Positions 21,150 through 31,839 of a DNA stretch of 64,000 nt are shown in pieces. The DNA is from Adiantum capillus-veneris (Eukaryota; Streptophyta; Polypodiopsida; Polypodiales; Pteridaceae). The DNA lies in contig CM043966.1 of NCBI GenBank assembly GCA_014529385.2, forward strand, positions 102,497,087 through 102,561,086. The letters are read 5' to 3'. The translations under genes and the position numbers were made by a program. Position 1 is the stretch's first letter; the number at the start of each line of letters is the position of its first letter. The notes below the pieces were generated by a model. It worked only from the letters and a program-made list of their open reading frames with translations. It searched no databases and had not been told where the DNA came from.

Positions 21150-21944
21150 CTTGGAGGTTCGCGGCTTGAGACCACGACCTTTGGGGCGCTTTTTACATTT
21201 CATAAGGAAGATTTCGGAGAGTGTGGCACAGTCAATGTTATAACCTATTTCTAAGGTTGTCGCCTGCCTCGCATCTTTATCCTCCTCCATGACTTTCGTC
21301 TCCTCCGCAAAATAAGCTGCCTCCTCCATGCCATACTCTTTCGTAGCCTCCTTCACACCCTCCTTCGCACCCTCGGCAGGTTCCGCCTCCTTCGCACTGT
21401 CAGCAAGTTCCGCCTCACTCTTTGCCTGCTGCCTCATCTTTGTGCCTGCCTTCTCCTCTACATACTTTGGAGTTGTATCCAAACACTCGGCCACCGAGGG
21501 AACTTCCACTGCCAACTCCTCATCAAAATTTTTGCGTTGTTCTTCTTGCCTAGCTCTATCTCTATGTCATCAACTTCCTCAATCGGTTTGATTTCCTGTT
21601 TATCCTTCTCCTGCACTTCAGTTTTCAATTTAGCTTGTGTCATACCAGAGCCCACACCAGCCTCAGACCCTTTCCCTTCCACTGTGCTGGCATTAGGGCC
21701 TTGTTGGCTTTCCTGCGCTTCGGCTTTACTGTTATCTTCCTCCAAACTGGAGTCTAGATCAGGCTCACCCTTTTTGCCTTCCATCGTGTTGGCACCAATG
21801 TCATGCAGTACTTCATGCACTGACTTATAAGGATCTTCTTGGAACATGTGACTGGCATCTCTGACTTGTCGTATCCAGGAAGATCCTTCCAATCCACAGG
21901 GGTGTTGGTGTTGTCATGGGTGCCCGCACCGAAAGATCCTCTCC
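21150..21944 (-). pseudogene. Exon 4: Glu/Lys/Ala-rich linker
   Basis: After acceptor TATGTAG it opens with GSFGAGTHDNTNTPVDW. Two further frames carry highly charged, low-complexity sequence (EEVDDIEIELGKKN; then AKEAEPAEGAKEGVKEATKE), so at least two frameshifts occurred. It ends in a basic stretch (KKRPKGRGLKPR) that could be a nuclear localisation signal. No globular domain is seen. Confidence 0.5.
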
Positions 21945-22035
21945 CTACATATACACAAAGATGAAAGAGAAGATTAGATCATAAATTCAACTGATATTAT
22001 AAGCATGTAGTGTCCAACACAAACACCCCACTTAC

Positions 22036-22387
22036 TCTTCAATAATGACCTCCCTAAAATCTAGGCCTTTGTCTCCGAAGAGATTGCAGTGTTGCAAAGT
22101 ACCTTCACACACGTATCTTCCATTCTCAATACACCTGCAAAACACAGTGGATGGTACTGATGCCTGCAGGGAAGCATGAAGGTACCAACCATGTAAGAAG
22201 CCTCCATAGCCTCCCTGCAGGCAACACAAGAACCAACCACATGTATTGTGTTTTCAGGGTCCACAACATGAGGCCTTGGAGTCAACGTGTGAGTCATCCC
22301 TCTCTTCACATCAGCAGAGAGCTTGCTTACAAATTTATACTGGTCTTGGGTTTCCAGGGACTCGTTGCAGAGCTTGGCATACTCTCT
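22036..22387 (-). pseudogene. Exon 3: RING-like zinc-finger module
   Basis: The spacing C-x2-C-x16-C-x-H-x2-H-x2-C-x10-C-x4-C is visible from SCVACREAM through MLPCRHQYHPLC to TCVKVLC. This is close to RING-H2 and related treble-clef fingers, with x4 instead of x2 between the last two Cys. An in-frame TAG follows shortly after, at a place where Trp (TGG) would be natural. The acceptor is TTTTGCAG and the donor GTAAGT. Zinc binding is strongly suggested; ligase activity is inference. Confidence 0.65.
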
Positions 22388-22599
22388 CTGCAAAACAAAA
22401 TGCTCTCGTAATTTACTTACCAAAACAACTAAGATGCATGGAAGAACACATGCAATAGCAAAAATTTATTGAAAGAGTACCAAAATAGAACAAATCAGTA
22501 TCCAACATGCACCAAAACAGTACGAAAATTGACTGCTAGCAAGGAATAACACATGCATTACCAAAATATTATTGCAACAATTAAAAAATAGAACCAAGA

Positions 22600-23900
22600 C
22601 AGTACCAAATCAAACATTTAGCAAAGATAACATTATTAGAAGAAAATACCAATGTAGTATCAAGGTACTAGAAATACTAGAAGTACCTAAAGTACCAAAA
22701 GTTTCAACAGTACTAGAGCAGTTTCAAGCACCAAAAGTACCCAAGTCATACTCAACATTACAGTATAAGACAGTAACTAGAAAGTACCAAAATAAGTAAT
22801 CAGACTACCCAAAGAGCAGATAAATACCCAGAGTACCAAGGATTGTGCCACATAGCACCCAAGGCAAATCTGTAAACTATATGAGTACCAAAATTCTCAA
22901 GCCAGTGCCGAAATGGTCAAAGAGAGAACCAAATAAAATAAATAAGCAAAAAAGGTTACAAGGAAAGTACCAAAAGTACCAAAATAGGTTGAAGTATCAA
23001 ATGTTTCAACAGTATGAAATCAATTATCAAGCACTAAAAGTACCCAAGTCATACTCACCATTACAGTATAAGACTGTAACTAGAAAGTACCAAAATAAGT
23101 AATTAGACTACCCAATGAATAGATAAGTACCCAGAGTACCAAAGATTGTGCCACATAGCACCCAAGGAAAATCTATAGACTATATGAGTACCACGAATTC
23201 TCAAGGCAGTACCAAAATGGTCAAAGAGAGAACCAAATAAAATAAAGAAGCACAAAAGGTTACAAGGGAAGTACCAAAAGTACCAAAGTAGGTTGAAGTA
23301 CCAAATGTTTCAAGAGTACCAAAGCAGTATCAAGCACCAAAAGTACCCAAGTCATACTCACCATTACAGTATAAGACTGTAACTAGAAAGTATCAAAATA
23401 AGTAATCAGACTACCCAATGAACAAATAAGCACCCAGAGTACCAAAGATTGTGCCACATAGCACCCAAGGCAAATCTGTAGACTATGTGAGTTCCAAAAA
23501 TTCTCAAGGCAGTACCAAAATGGTCAAAGAGAGAACCAAATAAAATAAAGAAGCACAAAAGGTTACAAGGGAAGTACTACAAGTACCAAAATAGGTTGAA
23601 GTACCAAATGTTTCAAGAGTAACAATGCAGTATCAAGCACCAAAAGTACCCAAGTCAAACTCAACATTACAGTATAAGACTGTAACTATAAAGTTCCAAA
23701 ATAAGTAATAAGAGTACTCAATGAACAGAAAAGCACCCAGAGTACCAAAGATTGTGCCACATAGAACCCAAGACAATATATGTAAACTATATGACTACCA
23801 AAAATTCTCAAGCCAATACCAGAATGATAAAAGAGAGAACCAATTAAAATAACTAAGCACCAAAAGGTTACAAGGGAAGTACGAACATAGCAGTTAGTGT
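22600..23900. repeat. 303-bp tandem repeat, about four copies, inside an intron
   Basis: The block CCAAGTCATA recurs at 22741, 23044 and 23347, and as CCAAGTCAAA at 23649 (steps of 303, 303 and 302). The blocks GTGCCACATAGCACCC and GGTCAAAGAGAGAACC recur in step. Each unit is itself built from short AGTACCAAA-like words. A further degraded unit may extend to about 24350. It lies between exons 2 and 3 of the RING-like/FCP1 gene. Confidence 0.9.
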
Positions 23901-24438
23901 TTGATTAAATACCCAAATTAGTTTAAAAAGTACCAAAACGGTCCAAAAATAAGCAAACCACTTTCAAAAAAAAACTAGAAAGTACCAAGACATTTAAAGA
24001 AGATACCAAAGCACTAAGCAGCATGTACCATAGCAGTCCCAAAACAGAATTGAAAAAGACCAAATGATCAGAAAAGCACCAAAAGTACCATGGATTGTGC
24101 CATTATAGAATCCAAAACAAAACAAATAGTACAGTGTAAGACTCAAAAATTAGAAACAAGGAAGTACCAATATAGTACCAAGTAGTACAAATGAGTACCA
24201 AAAGAAATAAAGCAGTAGCATAAAGTACTAAGGAAAGTTCCAGCACTGCCCTTAGTGATAAATAAAAGTACCAAAACAGTTAGAGAGAGTACCAAACCAG
24301 TCCAAGATAGTACTAAAACCCATAAAAATGTCAGCAAATAAACCAGTCAAGAAGTGAAACATGCCAAATCACCAAACCTTGTGCAGAATAAAAACTTTCA
24401 ACAGTCGTACACAATGCAAGAAGCCAGAAATACAATAC

Positions 24439-25304
24439 CTCCTGTTGTTCAACCTCAGCTTGGAGCTTCTTGATATTTTCGGAAACCCCATGCCGTCGTA
24501 ACAAGCGCCGACAGCCTCCACCTCTCTAATCTCTTCATCAGGGATAGGTATTTGTTGCCGCAACACACCGATGCGCGCCTCTAGGATATCAATATCCTCC
24601 ATCAAGTTTTTTGCCATGCCCTCTTTACCCTCATATACCAGTAGTTGGTCCTTGTTTGCTTGAATAGAGGACTTCAAGTCTGTTAGTTTTGATGACCCTG
24701 GATGTGACACCTGCTTTTGGAGTCTTTGGAGAAATGCCTCTAAGTCACGTAGGTAGTCATCCACTGCCCCTCTGACACCTTGCTCTGGTTCTGTGCAGAT
24801 GTTGCTGCCACTTTGAGTCATGCGGGCCTTCTTAACTGACTGCGGGACAGTTCCAAGGAAGGAAGCATTTTGCTTCCTCCATGTCTCAACTTTACGGTCA
24901 AGACTGGCAGTCCTAAATGATATCATCTGCAACACTCCTTCCCCAAACCGGGCCCATGCTATTCTATGCCCTGTTGGGTCTTTTCTCGCTGCATCACATT
25001 TCTCGAACGCATAACCCTTAGCAAATTTGGTGGCCAGTTCACCGCATGAGGGGGTCCCTAATAAACTTTGGAGAATAGAAATCTGTAGTCATCCACCAGA
25101 TGTGGCTGCAAATGATTTAAATAAATTTTGCCGTTCTTTTGGAACTTGTACTTGAAAACAGATAACCACTGCTCGAATGGCAAGTCCTCATCAGTCAGGT
25201 CCTTAGGGAGTTTTCCTTCTAGACTAAGGCCATAATCCTCATGCAAGTCCTCTGCTGTATAATAGAACCTGGTTTGTTGAGGGTACTCCTCCATTTTATT
25301 CTTA
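24439..25304 (-). pseudogene. Exon 2: unknown N-terminal domain and coiled coil
   Basis: After an AG acceptor near 25305 it reads KMEEYPQQTRFYYTAEDL, then an unidentified region rich in aromatic residues ending at a stop near 25058. The adjacent frame continues immediately as GTPSCGELATKFAKGYAF, so one small indel separates them. A heptad-like coiled coil follows (DDYLRDLEAFLQRLQKQV and MEDIDILEARIGVLRQQ). Near 24505 another frame gives SENIKKLQAEVEQQ, up to a GTATTG donor. No known domain name can be given for the first part. Confidence 0.55.
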
Positions 25305-25776
25305 CCTAAAATGTCAAACAAATCAAAAATTATTGTGAAACAAATCCAAAGTACCACATTTGTTACTGTACATTTAATAACTAATAACTAATGTGTTTAC
25401 AATATGATTTATCCATACTCTGTTTCCACGAAACTTCAAAAATAGTCTGCAATAACTTCAGTTTTAATCCTTAGCATATGATATACAAAGCTCTAACATA
25501 AAGCAGGGAAACTATAGAATCATGTACATTGTCTCAGCTAAACCTTTGTATCCACAAACATTGAAGCTCCACAACCACTTTCCTAGAAAAATACACTTAA
25601 TACTATAGAGCAAGCTGGATAATTCGCATGGTCCAAGTCAATTTTCTAATTTTTCTCTCATATGCATATGGATTACAAATGCGATGCTCCAAGGTATCAA
25701 ATTTTACACTGAACATTTAAATTCAAAATTTTACACCATCTAATTAACACAAGCCAAATTCCAATGAATAGCTTAC

Positions 25777-26053
25777 CACGTCTTGACTTGTTGGCAGATT
25801 TTGATTCATCCTCATCAACACGGTGTGAGGTCCAATCGGAGTCGATTTCAGAAGCCATGAACTATTTTGCACTAGCCCTTGTGTTGGGACTGCTTTTGTT
25901 CTCCAGCTCTGTTTGTTGAGAGGCGGGGTTGGAAGAACCTTTGTTGTTGCTTCTCCCATGGGTGGTCATTCCCCCCTTGGCCTTCCCTTTCTGTTTGCAT
26001 GTTGAAGGTGAAGCTCTGCTGGAAGCATCTCTCTTGCCCTTTGGGGTCCTCAT
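25777..26053 (-). pseudogene. Exon 1 of the RING-like/FCP1 gene
   Basis: The ATG at 26053 lies in a CCACC context below a GA/CT tract. The exon encodes a basic, Ser/Lys-rich, probably disordered stretch (MRTPKGKRDASSRASPS). An in-frame TAG falls at 25864-25862. The frame then resumes as MASEIDSDW to a GTAAGC donor at 25776-25771. The second ATG, after the TAG, could be an alternative start. Confidence 0.55.
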
Positions 26054-26088
26054 GGTGGGAGAACTCACACGATAGCAGCTCTGCTACA

Positions 26089-26091
<3 letters not shown>

Positions 26092-26122
<31 letters not shown>
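26092..26122. repeat. (GA)n microsatellite upstream of the RING-like/FCP1 gene
   Basis: GA tract of about 31 bp, with another short GA run at 26146-26156. Read on the minus strand it is a CT-rich leader just upstream of the ATG at 26053. Confidence 0.9.
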
Positions 26123-26159
26123 CAGCTCTGCTACGAGTTTGAGGGGGGAGAGAGAGAGC

Positions 26160-27411
26160 CCAAGCGCTGGCAGAAAGTACTCAATTCAAACGGACGCCAC
26201 TAAATTTACTAATTACACCACTACTCTCACACGGGCTGGCCCATTGTGAAACTGCACGACTTGTATTTTTGAGATACAAGTATAGCTAAAAAATACAAAT
26301 TCCAAAACTTTTGGGCCTCAAAACTTTCCCTCCAAAGGACCAAACAGGTGGAAAAAAAATTGGCCCTTTTTTTGTACCACCATCCTTTGCTTTCAGCCGG
26401 TGAGAAAAGTGGACAGACTAGGGTCCACCAAAAAATTTATATCTCACCAGTGGTAGCTCCAAAAATTGATATAATTTTTGAGGTAATTATTCATCTCTTG
26501 GTCCACATTTATCTTTTAACTACCACTTCAAATTCAAAGTAGAGATGGATATAAAAAATCCCACCAAAAAGCTTCTTTTTCTTCACAAAAAAAGTCTTCC
26601 GTGGCCCCGTTTTTGTTGAAAAATGCGTAAGGCTCCAAAGGTGAGCCCCTCCTTGCATGAGAGCATGACCTAATAGATTCTTAGGGTTTTGAATATATGC
26701 ATGGTTGTGGACTATGCATAAATATAATATATGGATATGATGGAAAAAAAATAGGTTAGTATATAAAAACAATTTATGGAATCTAGAATAGTGTTAGCTA
26801 TATATGTATATAATAATATATGAAAATATAGGGAATCAAATGAGGGGATCCTCTTTTTGTTTTAATGTATATCTATTTACAAGAGATAAGAAAAAATACC
26901 TATAGAAAATAGGAATTTAGTGAAAGGCAATGGTTGATGATGAAAGGTATTTTTTGAGGTTTTTTCTTGAAGGGGATTCACACCAAAAATAAGAGAAGCT
27001 TGTGTGAAACGATTTTTTATAGAATACATGGTAAGAAAGATCATGGTAATGGTGAGTAAATGTATATAGCATACTAAGCTAAATAACACATACCTAGGTA
27101 TACATATTTGAATAAATATAAAAAATAATTATAATAAAAATTCCCTATATTTAGGCCCTATATACAATGAGATACTTATACACAAAAGGGCCATAATATA
27201 TTTTGGATTTTATTTTTATTTATTTTTGGTTTAATTAGCCCAACGACTATCTAAGTGAGGGTTTTTAAGGAGATATAGGAAAAGTCCCGCCACTCATACA
27301 GGCCTATGTACACTGAAAAGGTGAGGATCGCCACAGTGTTAAGGTGATTTTTTATGGGTCAGGTGGCTCAGTATGACAGTTATGAAGAGCCAAAAAACAC
27401 CTATCATTAGC
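26160..27411. other. AT-rich stretch without recognised genes, possibly LTR of element C
   Basis: No coding sequence is supported. The right end (near 27412) is a plausible start of the 3' LTR of minus-strand element C, so part of this stretch is probably LTR. Several TATA-like words occur (for example around 26545), but none is decisive. Confidence 0.4.
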
Positions 27412-27724
27412 ATCCCCCCAGATGATGGTATATTCATGTACCATCATAAAGCATCTTTTCCAAAGAGAGTGATTCTGAGTCCTTGACAAGGTTTTGATTG
27501 TTTGGCCACTTGGCATTTTCATTTGAGTTACACTCATGCTTCATACAATAAAACTTACATAATTTAAGTTGCCTTTTGACAGATCTTTGCTAGATCCTTT
27601 GGTAGAAGGAGACTCAAATAAGGTTTTAGCCGAACCCATTTACCTTCTTGGAGTGCTCTTTACCAATCAGGTCCATGAGCTGGTGGTAACTTGAATTGAA
27701 AGCCTTCTTGACTAGGTACAGTCC

Positions 27725-28804
27725 CTACCATCTAGTTTGAAACTTAGCATCAAAACGATTGTCAAGTCCATTGTCATACCTTAGCACAAGCTCTCCTTCC
27801 TTGATGCCTTTGTCCTTGAGTTTTTTGTCAAGCTTCTCCTTTGCTTGTGTAGCTTGTGTAGCTTCTCCTTTGCTTGTGTAGCTTTCCTGTTGTAGCACTT
27901 GTAAGCTGCTTCTCTTTTCCACTCAAGCTCAGCTAAGGTAAGAAGTTCATCCATCCATGCTTCTTGATTATCTTGTGCTGCTTTGCCATGAAGTCACATT
28001 GTTGGAATGTTGATCTCAATTGGCTGTAAAGCCTCTTGACCATAGACCAAGTGAAATGGTGTGAACTCTGTGGCTTCCTATATGTGGTTCAATACGCCCA
28101 CAAGGAACCATCCAAGAAGTCATCCCACAAATTTGTCTTGTTTTATACCATATTCCTTATGATGCTTGCAATGACACCATTAGCCTTCTCCACAAAAACA
28201 TTTGATTGTGGGTAGTAGGGTGTGCTATGATGATGTAGAATGTGAAGTTCTTCACAGGTTTCTGTGAGCAAGCCCTTTCTAAACCCTGGACCATTATGAG
28301 AAACAATCTCCAAAGGTGTGCCAAATCTACAACAAATGTCAATATAGAAAAATTTGCTCACTGTCCTCTCATTTACCTTTGCCACACTTTGTGCTTCTAT
28401 CCACCTAGTCATATAGTCTATAGCCACTAGAGTGTAGAGTTTTCCATTTTTTGTCCTAGGCAGAGAACCCATAGCATCAATGTCCCACTTTTCAAAGGGT
28501 CCATTTGCGAGCACGATTTGCCTTGGACCATATACCAATATTCTATTTCCATTTACCTGACAGTTGTGATAACTACTACACCAATGTTGGACATCCACAT
28601 GCAGACTTGACCAAACATACCATGCAGCAAAAATCTCTTCACAGTTAACTCTTGGGCAAAGTGACCACCATATGCCTCCTTATGCAAACCTTTTATTAGA
28701 ATGGTTGGAATTTCCTTGATAGATGGTACTCTTCTGCACACTTGATTCTTCCCTCTTTGATAGAGGGAGCCTTCTAGGAAGAGATAGGAACTTGCCTTCT
28801 TCAT
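27725..28804 (-). pseudogene. Integrase of element C
   Basis: The zinc-binding part is near 28700-28560 (KEAYGGHFAQEL, then a damaged Cys pair). The core includes WDIDAMGSLPR, IDYMTRWIEAQ, VSHNGPGFRKG and TPYYPQSNVFVEKANG. The second catalytic Asp is in doubt because the usual SDNG block reads SHNG. The C-terminal fragment (27922-27725) has GELVLRYDNGLDNRF. A short direct duplication built on GCTTCTCCTTTGCTTGTGTA lies at 27834-27880. Confidence 0.8.
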
Positions 28805-28870
28805 GAATCTCCTCTTCTAAGATTTTGTGAAGTCTTGTGGAAACTTACCTTCTAGAATGTATCTCACAAT

Positions 28871-29125
28871 GGGAACCAAGGACTCCAATCCTTGATATCT
28901 TGGTTGCTTGACAGCTTCTGCCACCATGATGACATGCACTTCTCTCTCAATACATGGGAACCAAGCACTCCAATCCTTGATATCTTGGTTGCTTGACAGC
29001 TTCTGCCACCATGATGACATGCACTTCTCTCTCAATACATGGGAACCAAGGACTCCAATCCTTGATATCTTGGTTGCTTGATAGCTTCTGCCACCATGAT
29101 GACATGCACTTATCTCTCAATACAT
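28871..29125 (-). repeat. 85-bp tandem triplication between RNase H and integrase of element C
   Basis: GGGAACCAAG starts at 28871, 28956 and 29041, giving three units of 85 bp with only a few differences. Because 85 is not a multiple of three, successive units are read in different frames on the minus strand; peptides from both frames (IEREVHVIMVAEAVKQPRY and SSWWQKLSSNQDIKDW) occur side by side. Confidence 0.95.
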
Positions 29126-29248
29126 GTAACTGCTTGTTGTGCAAGTAAATCAGCATCTTCATTCTATTTCCTAGGAATATGATATAGTTGCACTTCTTCA
29201 AACCGATTAAACAACCTATGAATGGCATGAACTTTTGTTCTTAAGCTT

Positions 29249-29986
29249 TCATTCTTGCATGCCAAAAATATGCTTCACAATGAGAAGTGCATCCCCCTTT
29301 ACCATGAGACGTTGTATACCTTGGCCAATGTACATCTTTAAGCCATGAAGTAGTTTGTCATATTCTACTTCATTGTTGCTAGCTGAACCTGGTAGATTGA
29401 CCTTCTCTTTCATGACCACCTCTCCACTTGGGTTGAGAAACACTAGCCCTCCCCCGCTTTTCCTGTGGCTCATCAAAAATCTCCTTCAAAGAACAAGGTA
29501 AAAGAATTAGAAATACTTTTTGGTAGTGGAAATGGTAGGATCTTTACTTCAGGCACCTTAATCTCTTTCTCATGTACCCTATAAGTAAGAATACATGCCA
29601 ATTGTTCACGCACACTATCTTCTACCTTGAAAGAGTATTGGAACTCTTGCAACTCCATAATCCACTTTGAGATCCTAGTACTAAGATTCATTTGAGATGA
29701 CACCCAAGGGAACAATTTTTCTGTAGTGAGAACTACAAAAGGTTTTGGTAGCAAGTAGGATATAAAATTCCTCACCGCAAACATGAGAGAAAGCATCATG
29801 AGTTCTGCCTTTGTGGCCTCTCTCCAAAGCATTCATGACCCTACTAGCAAAGTAGATGGGTTGCATCTTGGTACTGTGGGGATCTTGTTGTAATAAAACT
29901 GCACCAATTGTTTCCTGCCCAACACTAGGGCTAACAAAGAATGTGTACTCCCAACAAGGAGGCATGAGTGTTGGTAGCTTTGACAA
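29249..29986 (-). pseudogene. RNase H region of element C
   Basis: Overlapping minus-strand frames carry the RT-linked RNase H (QETIGAVLLQQDP, PIYFASRVMN) and a second RNase H-like segment (GGGLVFLNPSGEVV, SNNEVEYDKLLHGL), with frameshifts between them. The second segment resembles the RNase H-like domain seen in element B. Confidence 0.75.
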
Positions 29987-29999
29987 AATGACTTTAATG

Positions 30000-30717
30000 T
30001 TACAAAATTACTCTTCAAGCTCATCAGACCATGAAAATTCTACTTGTTGTGTCAACTTTTGCAAAGGGTGAAGTAACTCTAAGGCTAAGTGAATGAAGTG
30101 TGACATATACTTCACCTTTTGAATGAATGAGATGACTCCTTAAGACTCTTGGATGATGGTAACTCAATAAGAGACTTTTCCTTTGAAGGATCTACCTCGA
30201 TGCCTTTGTAAGAAATTTTGTGACCAAGCAAGATCACTTCATCCTCACCTATGTGTTGAGTTGACCTCCCATGTCATAGAGCTTCTTCAATCCTTCTTCT
30301 ACCCTTTGTAGATGCAATGATTTTGAGCTTTAAATGCAAAAATCATCAATAAATACCCTAATTGACTTTCCAAAGAATGCTTGAAACACCATGTACATGA
30401 AGTGTTGGAAAGTTGCAAGAGCATTTCTCAGGCCAAATGGCATGACTCTAAAAGCATAACAACCCCAAGGAGTGATGAAGGTTGTTTTTCAATTAATCTT
30501 CTAATGCAATCCCTATTTGAAAGTAACCTGAGTAGCCATCACACACAGTATACTTCTCATGAGTGGCTACCTCATTTGGTATCTCATCCTGAAATGGGAG
30601 GGGAAAGTGATCTCTTTTTGTCGCCTCATTGAGTGGATGGTAATCCACACACACCCTCCACTTGCCATTCTTTTTGAAAGTGACCACAACTGCGGACACC
30701 CACTCTGGATTCTCCAT
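30000..30717 (-). pseudogene. Reverse transcriptase of element C
   Basis: WVSAVVVTFKKNGKWRVCVD and YTVCDGYSGYFQIGIALED are clear RT blocks. Downstream, several short frames in 30480-30000 hold a decayed palm region. No intact YxDD was seen. Confidence 0.75.
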
Positions 30718-30785
30718 TGGACAAATGAAACCTATTGCTAGGAGCTTCCTTACCTCCTTGAGTAGAGCCTACTCCTTGATGACTC

Positions 30786-31606
30786 CTAGCCTTCGTAGCT
30801 TCGAGCCTTAGGTGTGACCTTTGGCTTTAACTCGATCTTGTGTTGAACAGAATCTACTCCACACACATTTGTGTAGTCTTTAGCAAAAAGCCTAGGAAAC
30901 TTCCTTAGCACACATTTTAACTGCTCTCTTTCGTCCTTTGTGAGTGTTGTAGACAACATACCTTCTAACATTCCTTCATCTTGCATATTTTGGTCCTCTT
31001 GGGAACCTACCTCCTTCAAACCTTGACAAGAGGTCTCTTGGTTGTTTGGCTTAAACCTCACCCCCATGACCTCAATGAAAGACTCCTCTTTAGTAATGCT
31101 TCCACTACTTTCTTCTTCTGAAGTGCTATCGGACAAGTCTTCCTCCGTCTCACTTTGTGATGATTCCTCATGGAGCTCCTCTTGATGTTGATCATGCATG
31201 TTGAAGACAACCTTTTTATGATTTCATTCTTGCAAATCAACTTTCCACTTTCCCTACCAAGCTCGCATTTTCATTAGCCATGGTCTTCCTAGGATAAATG
31301 GATAACCATTTTCTTTGGTAGACATAACATAGAAATCCAATGCCTTCTTAATGCCAAAGGCCTCACAAAAACATTTTTACAAATACCTACGCACCTAGTC
31401 TTGCTATTGTTTTCCATTTTCACTTTGATTTCAGGTGTCTCATGGATGTGCATGCCTAGTCTCTCCATAAGTCCCTCTGTCATGATGCAAATTTTTGCAC
31501 CCCCATCCACTAGACCTTTCCTAACTAACCTTCCTTTGATGTAGCAGTCTAGCACCAATGTAATGTTCTCATTCATTTTAGCTTGTGAAATTTTTACAAC
31601 AGGCAC
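30786..31606 (-). pseudogene. Protease and acidic linker of element C
   Basis: The aspartic protease core reads LVDGGAKICIMTEGLMERLG (DGG in place of the usual D-S/T-G). An acidic linker (QSETEEDLSDSTSEEESSG) and a segment leading into RT (FAKDYTNVCGVDSVQHKIEL) follow. Confidence 0.7.
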
Positions 31607-31839
31607 ACTCTCTTTTACCTTTCTCCTAGTGCTAACTGCATTCGTGAAATCCCTCCGAACTTGTGGAAATAATGCAAGAAACTAAGGCCATGAGATATCA
31701 GTACCCTTACCTCTCATGTCTTCCACTAAATTGTATGGAGCCATACCATGTCTAAGAAGGAAGTCTTGGAGGTGATACGACATCGAGTACTCTTGGTCTC
31801 CTCGGTCTCCTTTGCCTTCTTGCCTCGTCCCTGGTCACT

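Larger units (their letters stand above)
19424..26053 (-). pseudogene. RING-like zinc finger + coiled coil + FCP1/SCP-type HAD phosphatase gene, decayed
   Basis: Six exons can be placed by reading frame and GT-AG borders: 26053-25777, 25304-24439, 22387-22036, 21944-~21150, 20921-20568 and 19854-19424. In order the product has a basic low-complexity N-terminus, a conserved-looking region, a coiled coil, a RING-like Cys/His finger, a Glu/Lys-rich linker and an FCP1-homology phosphatase domain. FCP1/SCP enzymes dephosphorylate Ser/Thr, classically the RNA polymerase II tail; a RING would suggest ubiquitin or SUMO ligation. Lesions include a TAG at 25862, frameshifts near 25058, 24505, 21880 and 21500, a TAG in the RING exon, and stops near 20743 and 20719. 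Retained introns exclude a retrocopy. The motif-1 Asp pair reads DVNGV, with the second Asp changed to Asn. No intact homologue is in the window. Confidence 0.7.

Noticed and set aside
22600-23900. 303-bp array as a centromeric satellite
   Set aside because: Only about four units, confined to the intron of one gene; no long homogeneous array in the window.
31289-31606. DGG in the protease of element C as proof of inactivation
   Set aside because: Element D has the same DGG, so it may be a lineage trait and not damage; inactivity is shown by frameshifts elsewhere.
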